Assembly (NCBI RefSeq): GCF_002804065.1
Contig: NZ_CP024955.1
Location: 806,001 to 870,000 of the forward strand
Direction: 5' to 3'
Length of the DNA stretch: 64,000 nucleotides
DNA from: Kyrpidia spormannii
GTDB taxonomy: Bacteria; Bacillota; Bacilli; Kyrpidiales; Kyrpidiaceae
The notes under the pieces were generated by a model that searched no databases, was not told the origin of the DNA, and saw nothing but the letters and a program-made list of their open reading frames with translations. A program made the position numbers and the translations under genes. How positions within the stretch are numbered: the stretch's first letter is position 1; the number at the start of each line of letters is the position of its first letter. Below, piece by piece: positions 46,539-54,969 of the stretch.

Positions 46539-47126
46539 TTAACCCCGGGCATAGCGGCCAAAATGGAACATCCGCAGTCCAATGCGGGTCAAAGAAAGAA
46601 TGGGTGCACCGATTTTCCAAATGACGCGGCCGGCGAACACGCCGATCACCATTCCGGCCAACACGTCCGTCGGCCAGTGTACCCCGGTGTACACCCGGGC
46701 GATCATTGTCAGGACCGCCAGGGCTGTCAATCCCGCAGCCACCCAGCGGTTGATTTTCCCCCAAGTTGCAGAAGCCAGAGCAAAGCTGCCCGATGCGTGG
46801 TCGCTGGGGAACGAGGCGTCCGGTGCGTGGGGGATGAGCTCGGTGAAGGTGCCCGCCGCCAGGACCGTGAACGGACGCGGGCGAAACCATATGTGGGAGA
46901 TGACAAGGTTCACCAGCAAGGCCAGGATGCCGGCGAAAACTGCCACCACCAAGGCGTGCCGGGGCCCTTCCTCCCGTTTGGGCAAGAGCAGCCACAGGGC
47001 GATAAAGGCAATGGCATAGATCTCGACGGAGTACTGGGCGACGGAACTCATCAAACCGTCCAGCCAGGTGTGATGTCCCGCTTGGCTGTTCACGATGTGA
47101 AACAACGCAGCATCAAAGGTATTCAT
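46539..47126 (-). CDS. PAP2 phosphatase, BcrC-like undecaprenyl-pyrophosphatase
   Basis: About 195 residues with five or six membrane helices. PAP2 motifs: motif 1 region WFRPRPF, motif 2 FPSDHASG, motif 3 ARVYTGVHWPTDVLAG. This class of enzyme dephosphorylates C55-PP and confers bacitracin resistance. ATG with AAGGAGGAACCC upstream; the start overlaps the upstream membrane gene stop (ATGA). Last gene of the sigma / anti-sigma / membrane protein operon, consistent with envelope-stress control. Confidence 0.88.
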   Translation of the reverse strand: MNTFDAALFHIVNSQAGHHTWLDGLMSSVAQYSVEIYAIAFIALWLLLPKREEGPRHALVVAVFAGILALLVNLVISHIWFRPRPFTVLAAGTFTELIPHAPDASFPSDHASGSFALASATWGKINRWVAAGLTALAVLTMIARVYTGVHWPTDVLAGMVIGVFAGRVIWKIGAPILSLTRIGLRMFHFGRYARG

Positions 47127-48004
47127 GGGTTCCTCCTTATCCAACCGACCCGGCGGTTGGTCATCGTTGCGAGAACGGCGCCGATCCCGGCGCACCACGC
47201 CAGGGCGAGCAGCACCGGCCCCGCAGCGGGAATATTGGCGAATGCCATGACGAGAACCGCGCCGATCAGTCCTTGAAGGCCCGGCGAAGAAAGGGCGGGA
47301 CCGTCACCTGTGGGTTGCAGCAGTCGAGTGGCCCAGACCGACACTGCCCCCAGGCCGATGAGCCCGGCGATCCCGTAGGCGACCAAAATCAACGCCGCAA
47401 TGGGGGCGCCAATCACCGTCACCGCCAGGACGGCGCTCAGGGCGACGACCGCCAAGGACCCCAGCACTCCCACCAAGGTGGTGCGTCCAAAGGAGTCTTC
47501 GATGTAGGACACGGTTCCGTCCAGGTGGCGGCGCAAAATCAGAACCGCCAAGGTGGGAAGAACGACCAAGAGCACACTCCCGGCCAGGCGCAAAGCCCAG
47601 AGGCCGGCGGCGAGGGCGGCTCCAAGGGCGACGCTGTCCAACCACCTGGCGCCGGCGGGAATATGGTACAAGGCCTCGACCTGGGCCCCGGGGTCGATGA
47701 CCGTCTGGCCTCCCCAAGTGACCACGATCCCCGCCCGGGCCGTCGATCGCAGATGCAGGTCGCCCCGGGTGACGACCAAAAGATCTCGAACGGTGCCGGC
47801 CACGTCTGCCGGGTTTCCTACCACGAGTACGACTTCCGCCGTATCTCCGTACGGGATGGTGACCGGGTTCTGGGCGACGATGGACCGATCCGGGACGGCG
47901 GCCAGCAGGCGCTGGGGAGCCGAACCTGCGAAGAAAAAGGTCACCAAGGCGGAAAGGAGCACCGCCGACAGAAGCGTTTTCTGTTTGACTTCCATGTGCT
48001 GCAT
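47123..48004 (-). CDS. Membrane protein with bactofilin-like N-terminal segment
   Basis: About 293 residues. A signal-like first helix (LLSAVLLSALVTFFFAG), then an external segment of about 90 residues (DTAEVVLVVGNPADVAG, DLLVVTRGDLHLRSTA) with short beta-strand periodicity reminiscent of polymer-forming bactofilin-type repeats, then four to five membrane helices (from about 125). ATG with GGGAGG upstream. Sits between the sigma/anti-sigma pair and bcrC-like gene. Function unknown; probably envelope homeostasis. Confidence 0.75.
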   Translation of the reverse strand: MQHMEVKQKTLLSAVLLSALVTFFFAGSAPQRLLAAVPDRSIVAQNPVTIPYGDTAEVVLVVGNPADVAGTVRDLLVVTRGDLHLRSTARAGIVVTWGGQTVIDPGAQVEALYHIPAGARWLDSVALGAALAAGLWALRLAGSVLLVVLPTLAVLILRRHLDGTVSYIEDSFGRTTLVGVLGSLAVVALSAVLAVTVIGAPIAALILVAYGIAGLIGLGAVSVWATRLLQPTGDGPALSSPGLQGLIGAVLVMAFANIPAAGPVLLALAWCAGIGAVLATMTNRRVGWIRRNP

Positions 48005-48068
48005 CCTGCAGCCTCCCAACATTGTCTCGTAGCCCTCCCCGCCGGTCGTACCGTCTTCGGCCGAATTC

Positions 48069-48590
48069 TTACCCGGGTGTGGACGAGGACCGCCAGGTTC
48101 GGCGGATGATCTCCCGGGCTGCGATCCAGGACAGGAAGGCAATCCCGATTCCCATAGCTGTCATCACCGGGGCCCCGATTGTCGCGGAACTCCACCACAG
48201 CCCTAGCAAAATCCTCATACCCCGCAGAAGGTGGCCGGCCAGCCGGATGAAGGAGTGGTCGATTGGATAAGCGACCACCGGGGCTGCGACCGCCATGAGG
48301 GCGAGAAGCCCGGTGGCCACCAAGGCGACGATTCCGGCGTCAAACCGTTGTTTAGCCCGGCGGAGAGCCGTGATGCGCCGGTTTACCGCATGTTCAAAGT
48401 CTGGCGGGGCGCTCCATGCGGCGAGAGCTTCGTGAACGCCTAGGGACGCCGATCGCAACTCTGCGAGGCGGATCCTGCAGACCGGGCAATGGGCCAGATG
48501 TGTCGCTACGGCCGTCTCCTCTTCCTCTGGGAGCTCTCCGTCGAGATGGGCGGAGAGGCGTTCCTGGACTTCCCGGCATTGCACGACCAT
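48069..48590 (-). CDS. Anti-sigma factor, zinc-finger type
   Basis: About 173 residues. N-terminal zf-HC2/ZAS domain: CREVQERLSAHLDGEL then HLAHCPVCR (His-x3-Cys-x2-Cys). One or two membrane helices (about 88-110 and 138-160). Starts inside the sigma gene (ATG, or GTG two codons on, each with GAGGAGG upstream), giving about 85 bases of overlap. Holds the cognate ECF factor inactive until envelope stress. Confidence 0.88.
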   Translation of the reverse strand: MVVQCREVQERLSAHLDGELPEEEETAVATHLAHCPVCRIRLAELRSASLGVHEALAAWSAPPDFEHAVNRRITALRRAKQRFDAGIVALVATGLLALMAVAAPVVAYPIDHSFIRLAGHLLRGMRILLGLWWSSATIGAPVMTAMGIGIAFLSWIAAREIIRRTWRSSSTPG

Positions 48591-49135
48591 TCCTCCTCGG
48601 GTGAGTCGTTGATGAACAAGCGACGAAGCTGCAGACGGGCGTGATGGAGCCTCGAACGAACCGTTCCCACGGGAATGCCCACGATGTCCGCAATCTCTTG
48701 ATATTGAAATCCATGAACCTCGTGCAGCACCAGGACTGCCCGGTGTTCCGGGCTCAGTTGAGCCAGGGCGTCGAGCAGAACCGTCCGTCCCTCCGGGTCC
48801 TGGGCGAAAGCGTTGCCGGGGGCTCCCCCTTCTCCTTGCTCAGCGGCGGAACGGATTTGCTCCCCCTCCCTGATGCGATTTTTCACCGCATCCAGGGCTT
48901 GTCGGGTGGCGATTCTCGCCAGCCACCCCGGGAAGGCGCCATCATCTTTGAGCGCGCGAAGGGAGAGAAAAGCCCGGACGAACGATTCCTGGGCGACATC
49001 CGCCGCTTCCTCGGGGTTCCGCACGATGGCCAGGGCGGTGCGGAAAACCATATTCTGGTATCGGCGCACGAGCGTGGAAAATGCCTTCCGGTTCCCGGCT
49101 TTGGCCAGTCGAACGAGCTGCACGTCGTCGTCCAA
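48506..49135 (-). CDS. ECF sigma factor, SigW-like
   Basis: About 209 residues. Sigma2 with LVRRYQNMVFRTALAIVRN and AADVAQESFVRAFLSL, sigma4 with LSPEHRAVLVLHEVHGFQYQEIADIVGIPVGTVRSRLHHARLQLR. Highly similar pattern to SigW/SigV/RpoE factors. A polar C-terminal tail of about 30 residues is encoded over the anti-sigma zinc-finger segment. TTG start with GGGAGGA upstream. Leads the four-gene operon on this strand. Confidence 0.9.
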   Translation of the reverse strand: MDDDVQLVRLAKAGNRKAFSTLVRRYQNMVFRTALAIVRNPEEAADVAQESFVRAFLSLRALKDDGAFPGWLARIATRQALDAVKNRIREGEQIRSAAEQGEGGAPGNAFAQDPEGRTVLLDALAQLSPEHRAVLVLHEVHGFQYQEIADIVGIPVGTVRSRLHHARLQLRRLFINDSPEEEWSCNAGKSRNASPPISTESSQRKRRRP

Positions 49136-49373
49136 GGAGCGCTCCTCCCTTGCCCTCTATACAAGAAGACTGTCCGGACAGGACAGAAGTTCATCGTCGA
49201 TGAAGATTTTTTGCAACAATTTTTCCGAACCGACACAAAGGCTTACTTCATGTTGTATCACATTTGGCACCCCGCCATGCCGGGAGGGATCTGACCCAGG
49301 CCGTCGAATCATATAGGATATGGGATGCGGCAGGCAGATTCCCAGTTTCCAGCGGGGGGAGGATAGGTTAGAG

Positions 49374-50612
49374 TTGGAGCCATCAATCGTCAAAGAAGAG
49401 ATCCTTCGCCCGCGTCGGGGAATTCTCGCCCTGGTCTTGGGCGGTTTAACGGGGCTGGGGCCTTTCACCGTGGACATGTATCTGCCATCGCTGCCGGTGT
49501 TGGCGGAGGATTTTCGTGTGGGGGCGTCGACGGTCCAGTTGAGCCTCATGGCGTGTCTGTTGGGATTGGCCTCAGGACAACTGGTGGCAGGGCCCATCAG
49601 TGATGCCCGGGGGCGCCGGGGCCCGGTCCTCGTCGGTCTGTTGATCTACGCGCTGGCGTCGGTGATGGCAGCTTGGGTGGGGCGGATCGAGGGGTTCATT
49701 GCTCTGCGGTTTGTGCAGGGGATGGCGGGGTCGGCGGGAATCGTCATCGCCCGGGCCATTGCCCGGGACCACTTCGAAGGGCCGGAATTGACACGGTTTT
49801 TCGCCTTGCTGATGGTGGTGAACGGGGCGGCCCCGGTGTTGGCCCCGGTCATAGGCGGGCAGATCCTCCGGGTGACCTCCTGGCGCGGGGTGTTCCTGGT
49901 TCTGGGGGGACTGGGCATTCTTCTTTGGTTGACGGTGTGGGGGTTGCTTGCGGAAACTCATCCTCCTCACCGGCGGGTCCGGGGCGGCGTCCGGGCAACC
50001 ATCGGGACACTGGGTCAGTTGCTCAAAAATGCGGAGTTCCTGGGCTACGTATTGGCTCAGGGGTTCGCTTTTGCGGCCATGTTCAGTTATATCTCCGGTT
50101 CGTCCTTTGTTCTCCAACAGGAATACGGGGTGTCGGCCCAGGGGTTCAGCGCGGTTTTTGCCGTCAATGGCATCGGGATTGTTTTGTCCGGGCAGATCGC
50201 CGCCCGGGCGGCGGTCAGGTGGGGGGAGCGCCGGGTTCTGGGCGTTTCCCTGGTCGTGGCGGTGCTGGGCAGCCTATTGCTTCTCGGCGGGGTGATGGCC
50301 CGGGCGGGGTTAGCGTTGGTGCTTCCCACGCTGTTTGTGGCGATCGCAGTGGTGGGGGCGATCAGCACCATGTGCAGTTCCCTGGCTCTGCAGAACCACG
50401 GGAGAGTTGCCGGCAGTGCGGCGGCTTGGCTTGGGGTGAGCGGCCAGTTGATCGGCGGTTTAGTTACCCCCTTGGTCGGGCTGGGGCCCGGCCGCATTGC
50501 TATCACCATGGCGGGTTTGATCATGATGTGTCACCTGTTCGCCGCCGTGGTGTACAAGCTTCTGTCCAGTCGGCGGGCGGTGACGGATGAAACGGGGCAA
50601 GAGGGTGCTTAA
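49374..50612 (+). CDS. MFS drug efflux transporter, Bcr/CflA type
   Basis: About 413 residues with 12 membrane helices. Family signatures: FTVDMYLPSLPVLAEDF near the N-terminus, QLVAGPISDARGRRGPVL (motif A), RFVQGMAGSAGIVIARAIARD (motif B and the D of helix 4). Likely exports drugs or metabolites in exchange for protons. TTG start after GGGGGAGGATAGG at long spacing; an ATG 18 codons upstream is an alternative. Convergent with cydB. Confidence 0.88.
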   Translation: MEPSIVKEEILRPRRGILALVLGGLTGLGPFTVDMYLPSLPVLAEDFRVGASTVQLSLMACLLGLASGQLVAGPISDARGRRGPVLVGLLIYALASVMAAWVGRIEGFIALRFVQGMAGSAGIVIARAIARDHFEGPELTRFFALLMVVNGAAPVLAPVIGGQILRVTSWRGVFLVLGGLGILLWLTVWGLLAETHPPHRRVRGGVRATIGTLGQLLKNAEFLGYVLAQGFAFAAMFSYISGSSFVLQQEYGVSAQGFSAVFAVNGIGIVLSGQIAARAAVRWGERRVLGVSLVVAVLGSLLLLGGVMARAGLALVLPTLFVAIAVVGAISTMCSSLALQNHGRVAGSAAAWLGVSGQLIGGLVTPLVGLGPGRIAITMAGLIMMCHLFAAVVYKLLSSRRAVTDETGQEGA

Positions 50613-50688
50613 TGTTCGGTTGTTCGAACGTGCGGGAGGTGGTTGGTATCGTGAATTTTACCCAAATAGGCCCGGGAAGCAGCCCCCA

Positions 50689-51870
50689 TTAAAATCCCGG
50701 GTGATCCGGAGTTTCCGGATCCCAGGGGGCCGGCTCCGGCCGCTCCATGAACAGGCGCCAAAACCACACAAAGGCCGGGAAAAACAGAGCCAACCCGACC
50801 AAAAGCACCACGAGAAGGGTGCGAAACATGGCGGGCCCCGCAAAGGCTCCTTCTACCGTCAGGCTGGGGGCGAGAAGAAACGGCAGATGGGCGAGACCGT
50901 ATCCCCAGTGGGCAAAGGCGTACTGCAGAACGGCGAGCACCACCGCCCATCTGGCCGGGTGGCGCCACGCCTTCCATCCCGTGGTGGCAGTGGGATGTCG
51001 AGAGGGCATCCGGGCGCCCCGCTGTCCCGTTTGGGGTGCTTCTTCCTGAACTGAAGAAAACCCGGAGGCGGTTGTCTGGGGTTTGACCTCCTTGGAGTAC
51101 ACTCCCAGGAGGAGCCCCACCCCGAAAAAGCTGGCCAAAGAAGCGGCAAACCACGGCCACTGCTGAAGGAGCCGGGCGTGGATCCACGTCTGGGATGGGG
51201 GGAGCAGCCCCCAGACCCCGGCGGCGGCGATGAACATCACCGGGCCCAGCACCAGGGCGCGCCTGCGGTACCGCGCGAAGGCTGAACCCGCGCCACTGAC
51301 CCGGGCCAGGTCCGCCAATAGCAGCGCTGACAAAAAGAGCTCGCTGGTCAGGCCGAACACCAAGAACCCATAGGTGGCCGGGGAAGCCAAAAGCTCCGGA
51401 AGATCGAGCCAGAGAGCCCCTGCCCCGCCGCCTTTCACCCCTAACCCGTGGGACACGGGCAAAGTCAACACCAACAGCGCCGGGATCAACAGGCCCGTCC
51501 AGGCGGCCGCCACTTCCGTTCGCCGGCGATGAATTTCTGAAGTATGGCCGTAGACCAGAAACGTGCCGCGCACAGCCAACAAGATCAGGATCAACGATCC
51601 GGGAACGAGAAGCAGGACCCCGTAAGCATAGGCCGCCCCGGGGAAAAAGCCCACCAGGGCAACGGGGATGAGAACCAAGAATACATTGGTGACCTCCCAC
51701 AGAGGAGACACGTACCGCTCCGCCACCCATGCTCCTTGGCGCATGCCCCGGCGGGATTCCCACCACTCCCAAAACCCGGCGCCAAAATCAAAAGAAGCCC
51801 CCACGGCGTAGACGAGAATGGCCGCCCACAGCAGGGTGGCCGCCCACATGGATTCGGTCACGGCAGCCAC
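50689..51870 (-). CDS. cydB: Cytochrome bd-type oxidase subunit II (CydB)
   Basis: About 393 residues with eight to nine helices. The N-terminus AILVYAVGASFDFGAGFWEWW matches CydB (YxxxDGFDxG-type region, variant), followed by SPLWEVTNVFLVLIPVALVGFFP. It supports haem-site assembly of CydA in the quinol oxidase. GTG start overlapping the last codons of cydA by 13 bases. Sequence is divergent from E. coli CydB as expected for a CIO/short-Q-loop branch. Confidence 0.85.
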   Translation of the reverse strand: MAAVTESMWAATLLWAAILVYAVGASFDFGAGFWEWWESRRGMRQGAWVAERYVSPLWEVTNVFLVLIPVALVGFFPGAAYAYGVLLLVPGSLILILLAVRGTFLVYGHTSEIHRRRTEVAAAWTGLLIPALLVLTLPVSHGLGVKGGGAGALWLDLPELLASPATYGFLVFGLTSELFLSALLLADLARVSGAGSAFARYRRRALVLGPVMFIAAAGVWGLLPPSQTWIHARLLQQWPWFAASLASFFGVGLLLGVYSKEVKPQTTASGFSSVQEEAPQTGQRGARMPSRHPTATTGWKAWRHPARWAVVLAVLQYAFAHWGYGLAHLPFLLAPSLTVEGAFAGPAMFRTLLVVLLVGLALFFPAFVWFWRLFMERPEPAPWDPETPDHPGF

Positions 51871-53228
51871 GCCCCCTCTCTCACCGATCGAGGCGGAGCC
51901 CCGCCCCCTCCATCGTCAAAATCCACGGGATGGCGGCGAAAATACGCCCGAATCACCGTGGCGGTTCCCCAGGCCAGGACCGCGTACAGAGCGATGAAAA
52001 GGGCCGCGATCCAGGGGACCCCCGGGGTCGGGGTGACGGCGTCCGCCGTGCGGAGCAGCCCCGTCACCGTCCAGGGCTGGCGTCCAATTTCGTCAAACAC
52101 CCACCCCAGTTCAATTCCGATCACCGACAGCGGCCCACAACTCACCACCGGCCAGAGAAGCCACGGCGGGAATTCTCCCTTTCCCTTGCGTTCCCGCCCT
52201 GCCGCAACGGCCGCCGCCCCGGCCACCAGGAGACCCCACACTCCCACCGCCACCATGGCGTCAAAAATCCAGTGAACGAAAAGGGGAGGCCACTGATCCA
52301 CGGGAAAATCCAGCAATCCCTGAACCTTGCCGCTGAACCGCCCGGTGGCCAGCCAACTCAACCATCCCAGAAGCTGAATCCCGCCGATCACCTGGCCGCT
52401 GACCGGGTCCGGCCATCCCGCGATCACCAGGGGGGCGTGGGTCTGGGTGTGAAAGAGCCCCTCGGCCGCCGCCAATTTGATCGGTTGATGGGCGGCCAAG
52501 TGTTTTCCCGCCAAATCCCCGGCGATCACCGTCAACACCGTCATGATCCCCGCCACGCCCAGGCACAACATCATCGCCTTGCGGTGATAGGCGGCGGCCG
52601 TCGCCGATGGACTGCCCAGGAGTTGCTTGGCGGCGATGGCCGCGAGCACGAAGGCCACCGTCATGTAGGCGGAGACGAGCACATGGAACACCATGGTGGG
52701 AAAGGATGGATTGAACACGGCTTCCCAAGGGCGAACATCCATGGGCCGCCCCCCGTCGGGAACGAATCCCGCAGGGGTGTTCATGAACGCGTTCACATCG
52801 GTGATCAGGATCGCCGAAGCCCCGGCCCCAAGGGTGACGAGAAGCGCCGCCGCCAGCCGCCTCTTGTGGGAGATCCGGTCTCCGCCGTACACGTACACCG
52901 CCGTAAAAATCGCTTCCAAGAAGAACGCAAACACTTCGATGAGAAAGGGGGTGGAGATGATCTGGCCCACCAACTCCATGAACCGAGGCCACAGGAGGGT
53001 GAGCTGGACGGCCACAATGGTGCCGGAGACCACCCCCGCGGCAAGAAGCACCACAAACCCCCGGGTCCAGCGCTGGGCCAGCCGGGCGTACAGCTGGTCT
53101 TTGCGCCACAGGGCGGCGGTTTCCGCCAGGGCGATCATCAGCGGCATCCCCACCCCGAAGGTGGCGAAAATAATGTGAAATCCCAGGGATGTGGCCATGA
53201 GAATTCGCGCCCAGAGAAGATGTGACAT
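51858..53228 (-). CDS. cydA: Cytochrome bd-type oxidase subunit I (CydA)
   Basis: Quinol oxidase core, about 456 residues and nine helices. Haem ligands: His18 (SLGFHIIFATFG) and His182 (MVFHVLVSAYM); acidic pair Glu98/Glu105 in FLIEVFAFFLEAIF; GRQPWTV near the C-terminal third. The protein is shorter than E. coli CydA (about 520), indicating a short Q-loop, as in cyanide-insensitive oxidases. ATG with GGAGGAAAGGA upstream. Menaquinol is the probable donor (mqnE present). Divergent from the CydA-like/cytochrome c operon. Confidence 0.92.
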   Translation of the reverse strand: MSHLLWARILMATSLGFHIIFATFGVGMPLMIALAETAALWRKDQLYARLAQRWTRGFVVLLAAGVVSGTIVAVQLTLLWPRFMELVGQIISTPFLIEVFAFFLEAIFTAVYVYGGDRISHKRRLAAALLVTLGAGASAILITDVNAFMNTPAGFVPDGGRPMDVRPWEAVFNPSFPTMVFHVLVSAYMTVAFVLAAIAAKQLLGSPSATAAAYHRKAMMLCLGVAGIMTVLTVIAGDLAGKHLAAHQPIKLAAAEGLFHTQTHAPLVIAGWPDPVSGQVIGGIQLLGWLSWLATGRFSGKVQGLLDFPVDQWPPLFVHWIFDAMVAVGVWGLLVAGAAAVAAGRERKGKGEFPPWLLWPVVSCGPLSVIGIELGWVFDEIGRQPWTVTGLLRTADAVTPTPGVPWIAALFIALYAVLAWGTATVIRAYFRRHPVDFDDGGGGAPPRSVREGAWLP

Positions 53229-53558
53229 ACTGTCCTTTCCTCCCTTGCCCCATCGCCAGATACCCAATTCCCAACGTCACTGTGGATAGCCTGGGTTAGA
53301 CTTTGGCGCTCTATTCGGAGTCTCTCGATCCGACAAAATATCGTCAAAGATCGGGCCGGGAGCCGGCTTCGTGATAAATACAACAAACTGTCACACGCAG
53401 TCTCCCTTCCCCCCTTTACCCGACAATCCAGACGAATAAAATCGATGGTGAGAAATGTGTTATTTTATAACGATAAATAACACACGGGGGTGGTGACCGC
53501 GAAAAGGAGTGCGCAACTTTATCGTCTTTGTCCAGCCTGTACCTGGAGGTGACGTGGA
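53229..53558. other. Divergent control region between cydAB and the CydA-like operon
   Basis: 330 bases without a gene. It contains the AT-rich inverted repeat described separately, and segments such as TTTGACGATATTTT on the minus strand that may be promoter elements. No riboswitch recognised. Confidence 0.5.
53456..53484. promoter_or_regulatory. Perfect 10-bp inverted repeat, probable operator
   Basis: TGTGTTATTT and AAATAACACA, separated by 9 bases, centred about 90 bases before the TTG start of the CydA-like gene. The half-sites resemble neither a perfect Rex (TTGTGAA) nor Fnr (TGTGA) site but share the TGTG...CACA ends. Unusually AT-rich for the area, so conserved function is likely; the regulator is unknown. 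Confidence 0.55.
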
Positions 53559-54941
53559 TTGGAATTTCCTGTATTCACCCTGGACCAGTTCGGATCGGGG
53601 AGCTTGATTGCCCTGGTGGCCATTGTCCACGTACTGATCAGCCACGGGGCGGCCGTCGGTGGGTCGATCATGGTGGTGGCCCTTGAAACCTACGCCATGA
53701 AACACAAAGACCTGGAGATGGACGATTTTGCCCACCGGTTGTTAAAGTACTTCTTCGTGGTGACCACCGCCGTGGGGGCCCTTACAGGGGTGGGCATCTG
53801 GCTGACCACGGGGGTGGTCCAGCCGGCGGCCATCGGTTCGATGCTGCGGGTCTTTTTCTGGTTCTGGTTTACCGAGTGGATCGTTTTCGTGTCCGAAGTG
53901 GTCTTTATCCTCTTGTACTATTTCACCTGGCCAAAACTGACCGGGGCGAAAAAGGTACTCCACCGGAACATCGGCATTGCCTATGCGGTGTCCTCGTGGT
54001 TGACCATGACCTTGATCACCGGGATTCTGGCTTTTATGTTGACCCCCGGTGCGTGGTTATCGGACGGTTCCCGCTGGGACGCCTTCTTCAATCCCACCTA
54101 CTTGCCCTCTCTGGCCTTCCGCACCTTCTTGGCTTTGGCGTTGGCCTCGGGATTCACGATGCTCTATACCCAGATCACGGTCCGCAAAGCGGAGCTTCGG
54201 GCCCGGGTTTTGGGGGTGGCTTCTCGGGTGCTCGCCGGAGCCGGCGTGATGATGTTTCTCACCGGGTACTGGTATTACCAGTCCGTTCCCGGGGGGGGCC
54301 GGGCGCTTATTCAGTGGGCCACGGCCCTGTCGCCCCAGCAGTTTGATCTGATCAATTACGGCGGGATCTTTGTCGTCTTCCTGTTTGCGATGGTGGCGAT
54401 TTTTTACCCGATGCGCCTGGCGGCTTCGGGGAGGATCAACCGGGTGATCGGGGTGACGGCTTCGCTTTTGGTCATGGCTTTGGCGGTGTTTTATGTCGGG
54501 GAAATCGAAATGGTCCGGGAATCGATCCGCAAGCCCTACGTGATTTCCGGTTACATGTATGCCAACGGGATACGGGTGTCGGATGTGGAGCGGCTCAATA
54601 CGGAAGGGATTCTGCCCAACGCCCGGTTTTCGCCGATCCAACAGGTGACACCGGGACAGGAAATTGAGGCCGGTCGGGAGGTTTTTCGGCTGGAATGTCA
54701 GAGTTGCCACGTTTTGCACAATTTTGCCCGCCAGCGCCGGGATCTCGCCTTTCGGTTGCAGGGATGGAATGAGACGACCATTTACAATTACGTAAAAAAT
54801 CTGCATCAAGCCAGGGCCTTTATGCCTCCCTTTGTGGGGACGGATCAAGAGCTGCGGGCGCTCAGCAAGTTCCTCGCCACGGTGCCGACCCAGGGAACCA
54901 CGGCGACGGCCGGATCGCCCGCCGGTGGGATCCATGAGTAG
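53559..54941 (+). CDS. CydA-like membrane protein with C-terminal cytochrome c domain
   Basis: 460 residues: about nine hydrophobic helices homologous to CydA and then a soluble mono-haem c domain. CydA-like features: His24 in helix I, acidic pair Glu106/Glu113 in FTEWIVFVSEVVFILL, the WDAFFNPTYLPSLAFR block (WEAVFNPSFPTMVFH in the neighbouring CydA; Arg188 where haem-b558 His is found), and EIEMVRESIRKPYVISGYM replacing the GRQPW region. The C domain has Cys380-x2-Cys383-His384 and probable distal Met422 (ARAFMPPF). TTG start with GGAGGTGA upstream. Probably an oxygen reductase-like or quinol/cytochrome c oxidoreductase subunit; the redox partner is not known. Confidence 0.85.
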   Translation: MEFPVFTLDQFGSGSLIALVAIVHVLISHGAAVGGSIMVVALETYAMKHKDLEMDDFAHRLLKYFFVVTTAVGALTGVGIWLTTGVVQPAAIGSMLRVFFWFWFTEWIVFVSEVVFILLYYFTWPKLTGAKKVLHRNIGIAYAVSSWLTMTLITGILAFMLTPGAWLSDGSRWDAFFNPTYLPSLAFRTFLALALASGFTMLYTQITVRKAELRARVLGVASRVLAGAGVMMFLTGYWYYQSVPGGGRALIQWATALSPQQFDLINYGGIFVVFLFAMVAIFYPMRLAASGRINRVIGVTASLLVMALAVFYVGEIEMVRESIRKPYVISGYMYANGIRVSDVERLNTEGILPNARFSPIQQVTPGQEIEAGREVFRLECQSCHVLHNFARQRRDLAFRLQGWNETTIYNYVKNLHQARAFMPPFVGTDQELRALSKFLATVPTQGTTATAGSPAGGIHE

Positions 54942-54969
54942 CGCGGGCCGAGTTGGAAAGGAGTGAAAG

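Noticed and set aside
51729-53225. Long plus-strand open frame (498 codons) opposite cydA/cydB
   Set aside because: Composition-driven antisense of two clear genes; residue content (Arg/His/Gly/Pro) is typical of shadows and no ribosome site is seen.
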